Assembly (NCBI GenBank): GCA_004154925.1
Contig: QJNS01000006.1
Span: forward strand, 637,624-701,623
Length of the DNA: 64,000 nucleotides
DNA from: Monosporascus cannonballus
Taxonomy: Eukaryota; Ascomycota; Sordariomycetes; Xylariales
Direction: 5' to 3'
The notes below the pieces were generated by a model. It made no database searches, had not been told where the DNA came from, and saw only the letters and a list, made by a program, of their open reading frames with translations. The translations under genes were made by a program, and so were the position numbers. Below, one piece after another: positions 11,416 through 23,389 of the stretch (its first letter is position 1; each line of letters begins with the position of its first letter).

Positions 11416-12771
11416 CCGAGGGTGCAGATTCGCATTCCGAAGCACTGATCGACCCTGCTATCGTCAAGGCTAAAATTATCATCAGTTCCATCCGATCATA
11501 GGACGTAGTCGTTCGGGAGACCAGTATGGAAGCTATCAGATCCTGAAGTGCCGAAAAATGTGAGGCCCCACACTAGGCGGGACATTATCAGGTCTTAAAT
11601 CTCACAGAAGCGGGGATGGGATCATTGTCCATAAAACCTTGAAGTGCGCCGACCAAGTCTAGCTACATGGTGTGCAGCACCGGTCCATTCCGCACTCGAG
11701 TAGACGTCTTAAGAATGGTGATATGGAGGATCCTGCACCCGGTATCGTATTTTCCTAGTCTCGTATATATGAGGCGCATATGAAGTTGGCCCACTGGCAT
11801 CGCTAGGTATTTAATCTTATACGTATCCTACTTGGGAGACCTGCTCTTTCCTTAACATATCATGATTTTACGGAGAAACCTTCATGATAGATTGCGACTG
11901 ATGGGGCATATTCCACAGCCTGGTCCGAAGACTGGACTCCTTCAAGGGTTATCAAGGTCGGCCGAGATATAGGATGCGAAGGCGACAGCGAGCTTGGGGA
12001 GGTGGGAAGGACAGTTTGCGTAATTATTGTAGGCTGTGACTGCCGCCTGAGCCGCCGGAGTGGCGATCAGGGCAACAGTATTGTAGTTCTGATGAAGCGA
12101 AGCATAATGTATGGTAAAGACGATCGTGATACGGGACTTGGAGTACTAAGGTCGAACGCGAGAGATTTCCGCAGCTGATGTTGGGGTTGAGGGGATTGAG
12201 GGGATTGTGGAAATTGAGGAAGAGAAGGAGGGTAGGAGGTTGTTGGGAGAACCGAACTTAGGAATGCCTATGGAATGACAGGATAACACTCAGAAAGGTT
12301 TCCACGTAAGCCTAAAGTAGGTATTACAGCAACCGAGGCATATCGCGCCTTCTATAGTAAAAACGCACTCGCTTGATCCTTTCGCTTTAAAACATTCTGA
12401 TTGCCACACCGCTTGGTCTTTTATTCCACTATATAGACTTTTCCTCATCTCATCCCAGCAAAGTTTCGCACTCCCCTAGCCCATACTCTTTGTTAACCTT
12501 GGAATGCCGAAGATGTATTCCTTTCATCAGAGCCTCTCACAAAACCTTAGACTCTCGTTACCCACCAATCTCACCTTGGACGAGCTGCTGTGAACATCCT
12601 GCACGGTGGGCAAGAATCTTGCAGTCGGCGATTCTGGCAAATTCCACGTGCAGGAAATGTAGAAGAAATGCAGATCCACGATGTTTGCCGTGTGGGCTCT
12701 CGGTATAACTTGCCTATGGGCTACTGCCCACTGTCCAGCAGATGGTCACGCCCATTCTTCGGAGGGCCGTT

Positions 12772-12793
12772 CAGGGCGTCACCGGACGCCCTG
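12772..12793. repeat. Perfect 9-bp inverted repeat, 4-nt loop
   Basis: CAGGGCGTC, loop ACCG, then GACGCCCTG: a perfect GC-rich hairpin in an otherwise gene-free stretch upstream of GlnRS. No terminator or transposon context was found. Confidence 0.6.
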
Positions 12794-13440
12794 GTCTATC
12801 CGCCGCTGTCTCGTGGCAGAGTCGAAGGTAATCACCCTGTCCCCCGTTTCTCGACATGGACTACACGAACTCTTTGTGGTTCCAGTTGACCAGCATGGCA
12901 TGTGTCTAATCGGCTGGGAGGATCAATCTACGTACCTACGTTCCTGTGTCTTAACCTTGAAGACTCGCCACCTTCTATCCCATACATTGCGTAGGAGTTT
13001 TATCAAGGTTTAATATGGTTGTTGTGAGAGGAAAGGGGTTGTTTGCGTTGTGACTAGTATCACACAAGTAGTGGTTCGAAGATCGGTTCTTGTAAACCAC
13101 CCAACCCCCCCTATTTAACCCTTTTTCCTTATCTTATCGCTACGGATATGATTTCCTTATCTTATCGCAATGGGAATCAATGGAGGGGTGCTTTAAGTGG
13201 GGCCGATGCCTCGTTGCCCCTCCATGCTGCATTCTGTCGGCTGAATTTCGAGAAGCTGTTTTGGAGTTTGAGTCATCGCGTGACCAAACCAGTAACAAGG
13301 AAAGGGATCAGCTCGTTACATATATTCTACGGGGAATTCTCCGATGAGAACGACCTGAGATTCCAGTCGACGAACTGACACGCATCTCCCAAAGCCACAC
13401 AAGGACTATACCGTTTCGGATCCCAGACCTTTCTGCAAAC

Positions 13441-16334
13441 ATGGCGGATGCTATCACTGAAGCCACCGCTAAGCTAGTGCTGGATGAGGTGACGGGTGAG
13501 ATGGTATCGAAGAATGAATTGAAGAGGTATGCGCGAGAGAAGTACTCTTATTGTTCCTTAACTAGATATGTTGCGAACTGACGCGCGTGTAGTATGTCTT
13601 GTCGCGCTACACCTTGCTCTGAACCCTCAGGCTCCCCTTTTTCAAATAAACCTGACATAAGCAGAGCGAACTCAGAAGCGAGCGAAGAAGGCCGCTGCCG
13701 ACAAGGCCAAGGCAGCAGCGCCAGCACAGCCGAAAGAGAATGCACCGAGGCCAAAGGAAAAGACTGAAGAACCCACGATCGATCCCGATGCCATGTTCAA
13801 ACAAGGCTTCCTAGATGATGTCTATAAGGAGCGGCCGGTGAAGCCCGTGGTCACGCGATTTCCGCCGGAGCCCAATGGTTAGAAACATCTTGGCTTGTTT
13901 ATTCCCCATTCTGCGCGGCGCATAGTTGATGACACAAGTTAATGGCAGGCTTCCTCCATATCGGCCATTCCAAGGCGTGGGTGAATATCAGCTTGGCGGA
14001 GTCTCGTTTAGCGTACTGACATTGATTGCCCAGAATTGCGGTAAACTTCGGTTTTGCGAAATATCACGGCGGTCAGTGTTATCTGCGATACGACGATACA
14101 AATCCCGAAGCGGAAGAGGAGAAGTACTTCGTTGCTATTGAAGAGATGGTGCGGTGGCTGGGCTTCTCTCCGGTCAAGATCACATACTCAAGTGACAACT
14201 TTCAAAAACTGGTATGGCACGGTCACGGTATTTGAAGCTTCAGCGAACCATGGGCTGATTCGTTCCAGTATGACATGGCCGAGAAGCTGATCGAGCTTGG
14301 CAAGGCGTATGTCTGCCACTGCAATGGTATGTTGTCTAGAAACGCAATCCTATACCTGTTCCGCAGATTGAATGGAGCTGACTGTTGGCGATAGATGACG
14401 AAATTAAAGCCCAGCGAGGCGGCGCTGACCGGGGCGGGCCACGATTCCGATGCGCGCATGCCGAGCAAAGCATAGAACACAACTTAGCCGAATTCAGGGG
14501 TATGAGAGACGGAAAGTATAAGCCTAGAGAGGCTTTCCTTCGAATGTTGCAGGACATTAATGATGGCAACCCTCAGTATGTCTCAATGATAACCTGTCCT
14601 TCTGATCGGTGTTATCTAAAGAAGAGCTACTGTGGTGGTTCGGTATGCGCGCAGAACGTTAATGTGTAACAGGATGTGGGACCTCGCAGCATATCGAGTA
14701 CTCGAGAAGCCTCACCATCGAACCGGGTCGACTTGGCGTATATATCCAACCTACGATTTCACACATTGCTTGTGCGATAGTTTTGAAGGCATCACACACT
14801 CATTATGTACCACCGAATTCATTCAAAGCAGGGTATCGTACGAGTGGTTGAACCGGACCCTTGGTAAGTCACTTTTCTAAGTCTACCATCTTCTTTATGA
14901 GCAACATCGATTATGGATAACTGCATTTTCAACCGCCTCCCCCAATTACATGCCTCAACTCATGTCTTTATGGAGACTAAGCCGCTGGATTTTCCAATAT
15001 CATTTGTGGGCGATCGCTGATGATCAACGTTGCAGGCGTGTACGAGCCCATGCAGAGGGAATATGGCAGACTTAGCTTGACTGGAACTGTCCTCTCGAAG
15101 CGAAAGATTCTGAGGCTTGTTTCTGAAGGTATTGTTCGCGATTGGGACGATCCGAGGTTGTTCACATTGATTGCTATCAAGCGACGAGGAGTTCCTCCTG
15201 GTAAGTAACCCGGCATTAGGCTTCCCGGAGGTTTATGGATCCTCTTGGAGCGAAGATCGTCTGACCTTAATATTGAACAGGCGCTATATTGGAATTCGTC
15301 AATGAGTTAGGAGTCACTACAGCGCCTTCGGTAAGCTCCTATGTCTCCTGCTTCACGCTAAGTTTGGGAAACCTCTTTCCATGAAGAATTGTCCTCCTAA
15401 GTGTCTTCTGGGGGTTCTATTGGCCCGATAATATTGACGACTAACCTTGGGAAACGCAGGTCATCGAAATGAAACGCTTCGATCAATCAATCAGGCGCTA
15501 CCTCGAACGGACGGTTCCTCGTCTTATGCTCGTACTGGACCCCCTCCCTGTCGTGATTGAGGGGGCAGAAGAATTAGAGCTCGATGTACCCTTCTCACCC
15601 AAGGTCCCCGAAATGGGCTCCCATAAGGTAAAGTTCACGCCGACGGTCTATATAGACCGAAGCGATTTCCGTGAAGTCGACAGCAAGGACTACTTCCGGC
15701 TAGCGCCTGAGAAGTCCGTTGGTCTCTACCAGGTGCCTTATCCGATCAAGGCCGTTTCCTTCAGCAAGGACGAGGCAACTGGGAAGGTGACAGAGGTGCG
15801 CGCAGTGTTCGACAAGGAAGGCAAGAAGCCGAAGACCTACATCCAGTGGGTTGCATCTGGGTCTCGGGAAGTGGAGGCACGCATCCACAACTCGCTGTTC
15901 AAGTCCGAGAAGCCGGATGACGCAGAGGGAGGATTTCTCAACGACCTCAACCCGGAAAGTGAAGTCATTTATCCTAATGCCCTGATCGAGTCGGCCGGAT
16001 TTGACGAGGTGAGACGGAGGGCACCTTGGCCTGAAGCTGCCGGCGAAAGCGAGCTTGGGAAGGGCGGCCCCGAGTCCGTCAGGTTTCAGGCAATGCGTAT
16101 CGCGTACTTCGTAAGTCCTTTGGCCCTTTCGACCGGATTATATCACTATATGCACGCGCCCTCAGGGTAAATACAATACCGAGCCTTCCTCCACCCATCA
16201 GCTAGTTGTTTTCACCCCCTTTTGCGGTATAGTACTAACCATTACGTGTCTAGGCGATGGACTCGGATTCTACGGATGAGAAAGTAGTGCTGAACAGGAT
16301 TGTGAGCTTGAAGGAAGATGCCGGCAAGAGTTAA
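13441..16334 (+). CDS. GLN4: Cytosolic glutaminyl-tRNA synthetase, first junction defective
   Basis: Class I synthetase that charges tRNA-Gln. Exons read: 13441..13526, about 13669..13877, 13949..13976, 14034..14211, 14269..14326, 14395..14575, 14673..14863, 15036..15200, 15281..15330, 15460..16110, 16254..16334; about 626 aa. The ATP-site HIGH motif is in [17 protein letters not shown], split by intron 2; [18 protein letters not shown], [19 protein letters not shown] and the KMSKS equivalent VLSKRK follow, then the beta-barrel anticodon-binding region in the 15460-16110 exon. Junctions 2 to 10 are all in phase with good AG acceptors; the last intron has the branch site ACTAAC. Exon 1 ([20 protein letters not shown]) ends in phase 2, and the in-phase start of exon 2 at 13669 is preceded by CG, not AG. 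The nearby AG sites shift the frame. So this copy is either mutated, mis-sequenced or spliced unusually. Confidence 0.9.
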
Positions 16335-17811
16335 AGCGTCAGTTGGCTCGGGATGAGACGTGCAGAACCGTGATGGTGTTGGAGGTCCTCGTAAAGGCAT
16401 TTCTGTGGTGGCTACTGACCTTGTGGTTTTGCCGCAACTACGACACTGCGGGTCCTCTGCAAGGGTGTTGGATCTCAAATGAAGCCATTTGGCGTAGGAA
16501 TATCTCCGTACAATCTCACAAACCAAACGATGATGATATCCCGCAAACACATTTTAAGATGGTGATCTGGGAACGCAGGATCAGTAGGCAGCTCATTGGA
16601 CGGATAATTCTGTCCATGTGAAACGTGTGGCTTGGGGTATAAAGCCGGCATTCGGATGACCGCGTTTTACCAGTCTCAACCGTCGCCATCTCAGCAGCAC
16701 CAGCTATTCCCAACCCCCCCCACCCAATCGGACATAACCCTTCCCATATATCCTTTATGCAAGCGATGAGTGCACCCCCTTAATGTGCTTGCATGCATTT
16801 ACAGGATACATACCCAACTCCAACAAGTTATCTCCCAAATCATTCTTGGTAGCCCATCCCTCCGAGAAAGGAAGTCGAACGTCATCCGCAGATCAACTTC
16901 TTTACAGGTGCTGCATGGGCACTACTTCATCAACTCAAATCGGGGGATCTGGTTATCACGCAATAGCATGTCAGGGGTGTTTACTTCATTATCGGTATCG
17001 CCTCTCATACAGCAAGTACCAACCCCGACGCTGCCCTTGTAAGCTGCACCTCACTCACGCACGCACCCAGGGAACTCCCCGTGACTTAGCTGCTACACCT
17101 CGGATCTGTAAATTAGTAGGAAACGCACTTCCCGTATATATCTCGTCGAGGAGAAAGCAAGTACCCCAAGGCTGCGTCCAGGGCATGGACTTGAGGCTCG
17201 GGCGCGCAGTGAGGACATGTTATACAGTTGCAGGGTTGCAGGATAGAGCAGGGGGGGCCGTTGAATGCGACGTCGAGGAACGGGGAAGGGAGCATCAAGT
17301 GAGACACTACCACAATTTGCTGAATAAGGAGCGCTGGACGCAGTACCCGGGAATCCCTCTCACACTCGGTCGCTTGCTGGCGCAAAGAACGGAAGGGAAA
17401 TATTGGATGGCGTGTATTCGCAGGTCGGAGATACTACCTCACTGCTAGAAGCAAATAGCCACGCAGGTAATAGGTATGGAGGCAAGCAAGCGAGCAAGCA
17501 TGCAGGCTAGCAGGCAGGCAAACAGACCCTTGCGTTTATTGCTTTTTCAGCTTGCGAAGTTCACGGATGGACCAAGGCGGCGGGATTTGAGAAAGACGTA
17601 ATGCCGTCCGAAGGCAACTCGCATTTATATAAATGAGTGCCGGCTGCTACCTTGGTCACCGGCTGCGGACAAATAGATGAGATGCTATGGTGAAGCAGAG
17701 ATACGAGAAACCAGACAAACGATATCGAGACCTCCAAGCATATTCAACACCCACGTCTTAGTTCCTTACATTCTCGCTAAAGATATTTGTAAAACCCTCA
17801 GTGTTCTCACG
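16335..17811. other. Spacer between GlnRS and esterase
   Basis: Contains a 221-codon open frame at 16783-17448 with no coherent composition or known motif, which I take to be chance. 17470-17520 is a short AGCAAGC/GGCAGGCA-type repetitive tract. The 3' part should carry the esterase promoter. Confidence 0.45.
17626..17634 (+). promoter_or_regulatory. Candidate TATA box of the CE1 esterase
   Basis: TATATAAAT, 178 nt upstream of the esterase ATG. Position and sequence fit a TATA-type promoter with a moderate 5' leader; not proven. Confidence 0.35.
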
Positions 17812-17883
17812 ATGCATTGGCGGTCCGGCGCCACATCCTCAGCCACCCACCTGCTCCTCCTCGTCTCGGGTCAGGCCCTGGCG

Positions 17884-17914
<31 letters not shown>

Positions 17915-18769
17915 AAACCCCGGTACGCGCGGCCTCTGCCGGCTGCGGAGCGGCGCCCAACGTGGTCGACGGAGACTCCAGGCTGTACCGCACCACGGCC
18001 GGCCGCGCGTACCGCGTGTTCCTGCCGCATGACTACAACGAGAACACGCCGGCACCGCTGATTCTCTCGTACCATGGCGCCGGCGGCGTCATCGACCAGC
18101 AAGCGGAGCTGGACCGGCTGGCACGGCTAGAGGTCAATAAGGATCACATCGTGGTGTATCTGCAGGGCAATGCCGTGAGTGGGCTCTACCTCGTGGTGAT
18201 GTCGCGGGCCCGCCTTTGGACTCCCCTCCCCGAACCACCGGTGCTGAGCGACGGGGCGTATTGGCACAAGCGCAGCCCCCTATCCTAGCTTGTACTGGTC
18301 GCGAAGCGGCTCTCGGATCGGTCGCTATGCTCCTAAATACTAACCTTATCTTCTTCTGACCAACGGTCAACTGACCGACGATACGTAGGACGACCCCTCG
18401 CAACCCCAGCGCTACACCTGGCAGGGTGCGCCCGAGAACCACTCAGACGATATCAGCTTCACGCGCGAGGTCCTGAACGCCGTACTGGCGGCGTACTGCG
18501 TGGACCCCTCCCGCGTCTACGCGACAGGCATGTCTCAAGGGGGCGGTTTCGTGGGCCGCCTGGCCTGCAGCGCCGACATGTCGGCGCGCATCGCCGCCTA
18601 CGCCCCCGTCGCCGGCGCCTTCTACCAGAAGCAGGTCGACGAGGAAGAGGCGTGCAAGCCCGCCACCGTGGATGTGGGACATGCCTGGATGTCCAGGTCA
18701 AACGGAGGGTCTAATTTTGAAGCAAGCGAATGGATTATGGGATTCTTTCGAAACCATAGGCTGACATGA
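17812..18769 (+). CDS. CE1-type esterase (feruloyl esterase C/PHB depolymerase-like), internally deleted
   Basis: Exons 17812..18174 and 18389..18769 join in phase 0 (GTGAGT donor, ATACGTAG acceptor) to give 247 aa. A signal peptide ends near AQ-like ALA, followed by an Ala-Pro repeat coded by GCTCCT units and a mature start AASAGCGAAPN. The alpha/beta-hydrolase features are RAYRVFLPHDYN, the oxyanion block SYHGAGG, and the nucleophile elbow GMSQGGGF. Secreted relatives release ferulate or similar esters from plant cell wall. After EEEACKPATVD the protein jumps directly to GHAWMS, the catalytic His block that normally lies about 80-100 residues later. The segment with the catalytic Asp (a GSADTxIP-like block) is absent. 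The base composition also changes at the joint, from very GC-rich to about half AT. It is probably inactive unless the Asp is replaced. Confidence 0.8.
17884..17913 (+). repeat. GCTCCT hexanucleotide repeat, five units
   Basis: Five in-frame GCTCCT units code for an Ala-Pro linker just after the signal peptide of the esterase. Length variation here would keep the frame. Confidence 0.8.
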
Positions 18770-19012
18770 GTTGCCGCTCCCCCGTTGTGTGGGAAGTTAA
18801 TGAGGGTTGGAAGGGATCTTGGCAGGCAAACTCAGAGGCTACGAGAATTCGGCTCGCGTCTGAAGTCGATATCTGCGCCGCTACTTAGTGCTAGATACTC
18901 AGAGTGTTCCGAAGTAATATGCTTCGCAAGCATATAGGAAGGTGTAGATGATCCAGTTACTTAGAGTTTCTACTACGTTCGAGTCAGATATATAATGACC
19001 TACGTTTAGTCC

Positions 19013-20670
19013 TCAATTGGCCCAGGGTATGGACCCCGATCGCACCGTCTTCTTTCCGCAGTCTAGCGTCCTGCCCTTGCTCACCATCTCCCTCCCGAAG
19101 ACTCCTATCAATTTACGATCCCCGAGGAGTCGCGGTATCAGGTGCTCGGTTATTAACCACATGCTCCAGGACTCCCAGGTGTTCCCCCGCATCATCTTCC
19201 CCGAGATGTCGGCCACCGCTACCGACTCTTTGCGACGGATCTCCTCGTACTCGGCGAAAACGCGTGTCAGTGTCTTAAGGTCGGGATTCGGGTGGGGGCC
19301 CGCACCGGTGCCGATGCCCGGCAGGACCGCGCGCAGGCCGTTCGCCAGCAGTACCGCCGACTGCAGCCCCGCGTTGAACCCAAGGCCCGCGACCGACGTG
19401 ATCTGCAGGGCGGCGTCGCCGACGAGCACGATGCGGCCGTGATGCCAGCGCCGCGCCATGCCCTCGGGCTGCTGCACGAGCCGGGTCCACCCGAGGAGGC
19501 CCGGTTCGGCGTAGAGGACCTCGCGTGCCTTGACGCCGGGTGCCAGGTGGACGTCGGCGAAGGCTGCCTTGTAGGCCTCGGTCTCCTCGGCGCTGAACGA
19601 GTGTCGGATAGGGGTCGGCTGCCCCTGGACCCGCCGAAAGAGCCCGAAGGTGATCCCACCGTCCCAGGACATGAACTGCGTGCAGGTATCCTTCCCGTGC
19701 GTCTCGTAGAACGCCCCCTTTTCGATGCTAAGCCGTGGAATCAGGTCTGGCGATGCACTGCCGTAGAGGCACTCAAATGTAGTTAGAGGGGGCTCCTCTG
19801 TGAAGGACGCAGATGAGGAGCCGTGGTTGTCAGATGTCGCGGCGGCTCCTTTGTCAGCTAGCTTCTCCATGATGCGTCGTGTTGTGCTATGGACTCCATC
19901 AGCGCCGACGAGGATGGATCCTGTCTCCACGCTACCGTCTGATAGCCACACACGCACGCCATCCGTCTCAGTCTTGACGTCCTCCACTGCCACGCCGGCT
20001 CGAACTTTGGAATGGTTTTCAGGCCCGAGCCCGTCGTACAGGAGCTTTGTTAGGCGGGTCCGCTGGAACATCATGCAGGGGTATCCGTGCCTGCGGCCAG
20101 TCAGCGTGATGTCTGCGGATTCTCTTGTGTGCTGATTGGCCTTGTGGCCTTGACGATGAGGGATCTTACTGCTCCTTCAGCCAATGGAAGATCGGAACCT
20201 CTCTCCGCACTGTACCGTTTAGGCTCACTATGGCAGGTGGGAGTCAGTTATCGCTCCTCTTGACGGGCTCCTTGGGTTTCGAATCCCTGGTCGGAGGGTG
20301 TCGCAGGGGCACCCTAGTTGACCTAGGGGCCCTCGCAGTTCACCAAATCAGGGCAAGAACGCTATTGTGGGCATATTGGAGTGGTGATGTTGCCGCGGAG
20401 AAGGGTTAAGTTGAGTCATAGCTTACTTCTGACTATCTTATAGAGCGCCTCATAGTTACCCTCCGCGCTCTCAAACAACTCCAAACTGTCGAGCACTCGC
20501 GACCCGTGCGGCCAGAGAGTGATGGCTGCCCCCGACTCGGCCACAATGGCCGGGTGTCGCTCTAAGATTAGGAAATCGATGTCCGCTTTTGCGAGCATGT
20601 TGCCGAGTGCAAGGCCCACGGGTCCGCCTCCCGCGATGATGACACGGAATTTCGGCTGGCAAGTAGACAT
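19013..20670 (-). CDS. FAD-dependent monooxygenase (PaxM/salicylate hydroxylase-like)
   Basis: Exons are complement(20427..20670), complement(20170..20227) and complement(19013..20090). The phases 1, 2 and 0 close exactly to 459 aa; the small middle exon reads SLNGTVRREVPIFHWLKEQ and is easily missed. Group A flavin monooxygenases use FAD and NAD(P)H to hydroxylate or epoxidise substrates. Visible motifs are the dinucleotide fold FRVIIAGGGPVGLALG (residues 9-22), the DG box GSILVGADGVHS, and the GD box RIVLVGDAALQITSVAGLG. The usual His of GDAAH is Leu here. The C-terminus has hydrophobic and basic patches but no clear multi-spanning domain. Such enzymes often sit in secondary-metabolite clusters, but no synthase or P450 is seen next to it. 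Confidence 0.9.
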
Positions 20671-20752
20671 CTCTTAGTCTAGGATGGATGGTAACAGGCC
20701 CGGTCGCTTGTTGTTGACTTGCTCCTGACTTCCGACCTGGTACTATTGCTGG

Positions 20753-20759
20753 ATTTATA
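20753..20759 (-). promoter_or_regulatory. Candidate TATA box of flavin monooxygenase
   Basis: TATAAAT on the minus strand, 83 nt upstream of the monooxygenase ATG. Confidence 0.4.
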
Positions 20760-23200
20760 TTTCACTCGTGGCTTGCTACGACATTCAAGGAGAGATGGTG
20801 GCTTGGAGGGTTGTGATCGTAAAGCACAAGCGGATCGACGTAAGGATGGCGGCATTAACGCAAACATAGCGCACGGGAGATAACATGCATTGGGCTGACA
20901 CGACGCATGTTAATCCCCTCCTAGCGGAGGAAGATCGGATACCGGAGTATCATTGCCTGGATTACGGTCGACTGGGCTGATGTTCTCATGTTGCGTTCTT
21001 CCAGGGTAGTGTTTGCGATCAAGGACCAGGTACAAGGGTGTCAGAACCACGCCTAACAACGTAGCAATCAGTTCTGCTAAGGAAGCCCTAGCCCGTGACC
21101 TCGATGGCCATACTAGTATGACTTTTCGAGCATGACAAACATGCTCATCAGGCGGCACAGCAGGAACCCCCTTGCTTGATTAACCATAACGCACATATGT
21201 CATTGCCCAGTGGGATCATCTTGAGAAAGAGTGGTAGCCATGTGACCATGTCAGCTCCAGTGGGCACATTGAGACTAATAACCCAAGAACATGTCATTGC
21301 TGGGCGTTTCCAGATTGAGTTCGCTAAATGGTACCCTGCGATCCGTTCTCGGCAAGAGTTTCAAGTCTGGGAAGCTGCGTAAGCCTTGCTCCACGGAAAT
21401 ACAAACGGGGATCAGCTGCGCTCACCTTGAAGCTGGAGTGATCATCCAATAAGAGGCGCGATAGCTCCCCAGCTCCCTTGGCGCCTACTCCTCTGAAGGC
21501 GATCAGCCCGCAGGTGGGGCTCAGATGCCTGCCTACCTTAATGCATAACGCTGCGGCGTAGTCTCCGGCTATTGGCTGCTTGGCGGATAGGGAATCCCAC
21601 GTTACCCCGGGATGCCGTTAGGACTAAAGCCGAAGCGGTATACAATTCAACGGAGTCCCCCACTTGTGCCTCGGGAGTCAAGATATCTCTTGGCCCTCTC
21701 CAAACCGAGCTACAAAGTTCCATATCCACTCGGACTGCCTGACTGCCGCACGTATATGGAAACTTCGACGAACTCAACACGTGAAATAGAAGTTGAGCAT
21801 CAAAAGGATTTGAAAGTAGATAATGTTGAACAATGCAAGTCTACAAGTCATCATATTACACTATATTTGGTACATCAGACCACAGGATCCTACAAGAGAG
21901 GATCACAATATTCTACGTACGAATACGACACATTGAGTGCTCCAGAAGAAATTGACGGGTGTTACTCTAGCTAAGGCCATCTTGGCGCTATAATACCTTG
22001 TATAGCACCCTGGCGACACATTAGCAACACCTCAACACTCATCGGCGGTCGAGAATCACTTAGCTATTAACACCTCCAGGGCGGCAACGGAGGAAGTCGG
22101 TGAAGGCTGGTATGGCTACGTTGTTTTGGTAGCGCACGAGGGTGTCAGACAGCCATTCTGTCTGGCCCGCCTCAATCGTAGGTTGCAGGCGTATCTGTGT
22201 CGGAGGTGAATCTCCTTAACAAACCCAGAATGCGAGAAGTATTTACTAACATCTCTTTATTCACGGTCGTTCGACTGATCACGGTTGATGAAGATGAGCG
22301 AGGTTTGTAATGGCATGCTTTCTTCCCGCTGAGTCATCTTGATCGGCGTTGAACCTAGGGCTCAGCGGCTGAACAGCTACTGCGCCTTGGCTTAGTTAGA
22401 TCAGCCACTTGTGGAAATTACCTTCAGCCGCACCCACTACCTTCCATATCCTTTTACAACTGTATTTGGGAGGATATCGTTATCTTCCATTTCTTGTTCG
22501 GACTTCTTAGAGGTTAACCTGATAATATACTTTTCTTCAGTTGCAAATGCTCCAATATGTGATGACAGGGTCTCATAATAGGAGAGCTGGTCCAGTGGTC
22601 ATCATCAGGGCGTTGCAAGCTCCAGCCGGCTCTGTTCTAACTTACTGTGGATGTCACAAAAGTCCCCTAATAGACATAGGTATTCATATACCACTGTATA
22701 TTTAGTCATTATTCGCGGCAGTCGCCTGTTACTTCCCGTTCCCCAGCGTCTCTTCGCTTATTTAACATTTAAGGCGGCAAGTACACAACGTGGTTGTCCA
22801 ACTCGAGTTGACCCTCAAACTCACGACATGTGCGTCGTTTCTCGAGACCGACCTCCCACCCCCCTCTTCTAGTATGAAAACGAAACATTGTTGACTGACG
22901 TCACTCAGTACTACTGCCGATTTCAGACAGCTCGCTCGATTTATATTACGAGTATGAAGATCTGTATATAGCTGGTCAATCTGAGATTTTTTGGGGGACT
23001 AGTATCAGATTGCGGCTATGATTTGTCTGAATGCTGCACAAACCCCGGCTGATAGACAGTTAATGAGACGTTGACACATTCTTTTTGTCAGGGAAAATGG
23101 TAAAGTACGGAGTGAGAGGCAGAAGAAGCAGCCCAGCAGGTGGTTCATAGTATGGGTAGTGAATAGATGACCATTAATGCCTGCCCTTTTCTAACTACTC

Positions 23201-23215
23201 GGGGGCGAAGCCCCC
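23201..23215. repeat. GC hairpin, 6-bp stem
   Basis: GGGGGC, loop GAA, then GCCCCC. A second GC inverted repeat, GGCCCC...GGGGCC, lies at 23256-23273. Both sit in a short interval upstream of the decayed Thr/Pro-rich gene. Confidence 0.55.
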
Positions 23216-23389
23216 CTATATATACACAAACTGGAGCCAAACTGGTGGGTCGCTGGGCCCCGGAAAGGGGGCCGCACCTTGGCACCTGACACTTTTGCCC
23301 TGATCCCTATAAATATCGGCTCCATATAGGCTGAAGTATCCGACATCAAGACAATTCTCTGCCTAATACTGTTACAGCACTGACTGGCT

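Larger units (their letters stand above)
9942..13440. other. Long spacer with AT-rich core
   Basis: No intact gene. On the minus strand 11060-11181 reads a plausible start (MEQYIEKLYRNWENEPWSPE) that loses coherence after about 45 residues. On the minus strand near 11946-12130 one frame reads AAVTAYNNYANCPSHLPKLA, perhaps a decayed secreted protein, with a stop upstream. 12180-12240 is a purine-rich low-complexity tract. These are at best remnants. Confidence 0.4.
20671..23389. other. Long spacer, one weak membrane ORF
   Basis: No confident gene. On the minus strand 20910-21158 an 82-codon ORF has one hydrophobic stretch (LAELIATLLGVVLTPLYLVL) followed by a polar tail; it may be a small membrane protein or chance. 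21612-21974 and other ORFs are composition-random. Two GC hairpins lie near the right end. Confidence 0.4.

Noticed and set aside
16783..17448. 221-codon plus-strand ORF
   Set aside because: Composition changes along its length, no motif, no intron signals or relatives recognised; probably chance.
20268..20300. TTTCGAATCCC-like tRNA T-arm resemblance
   Set aside because: No matching acceptor, D or anticodon arms at the right spacing; it lies in intron 1 of the flavin monooxygenase.
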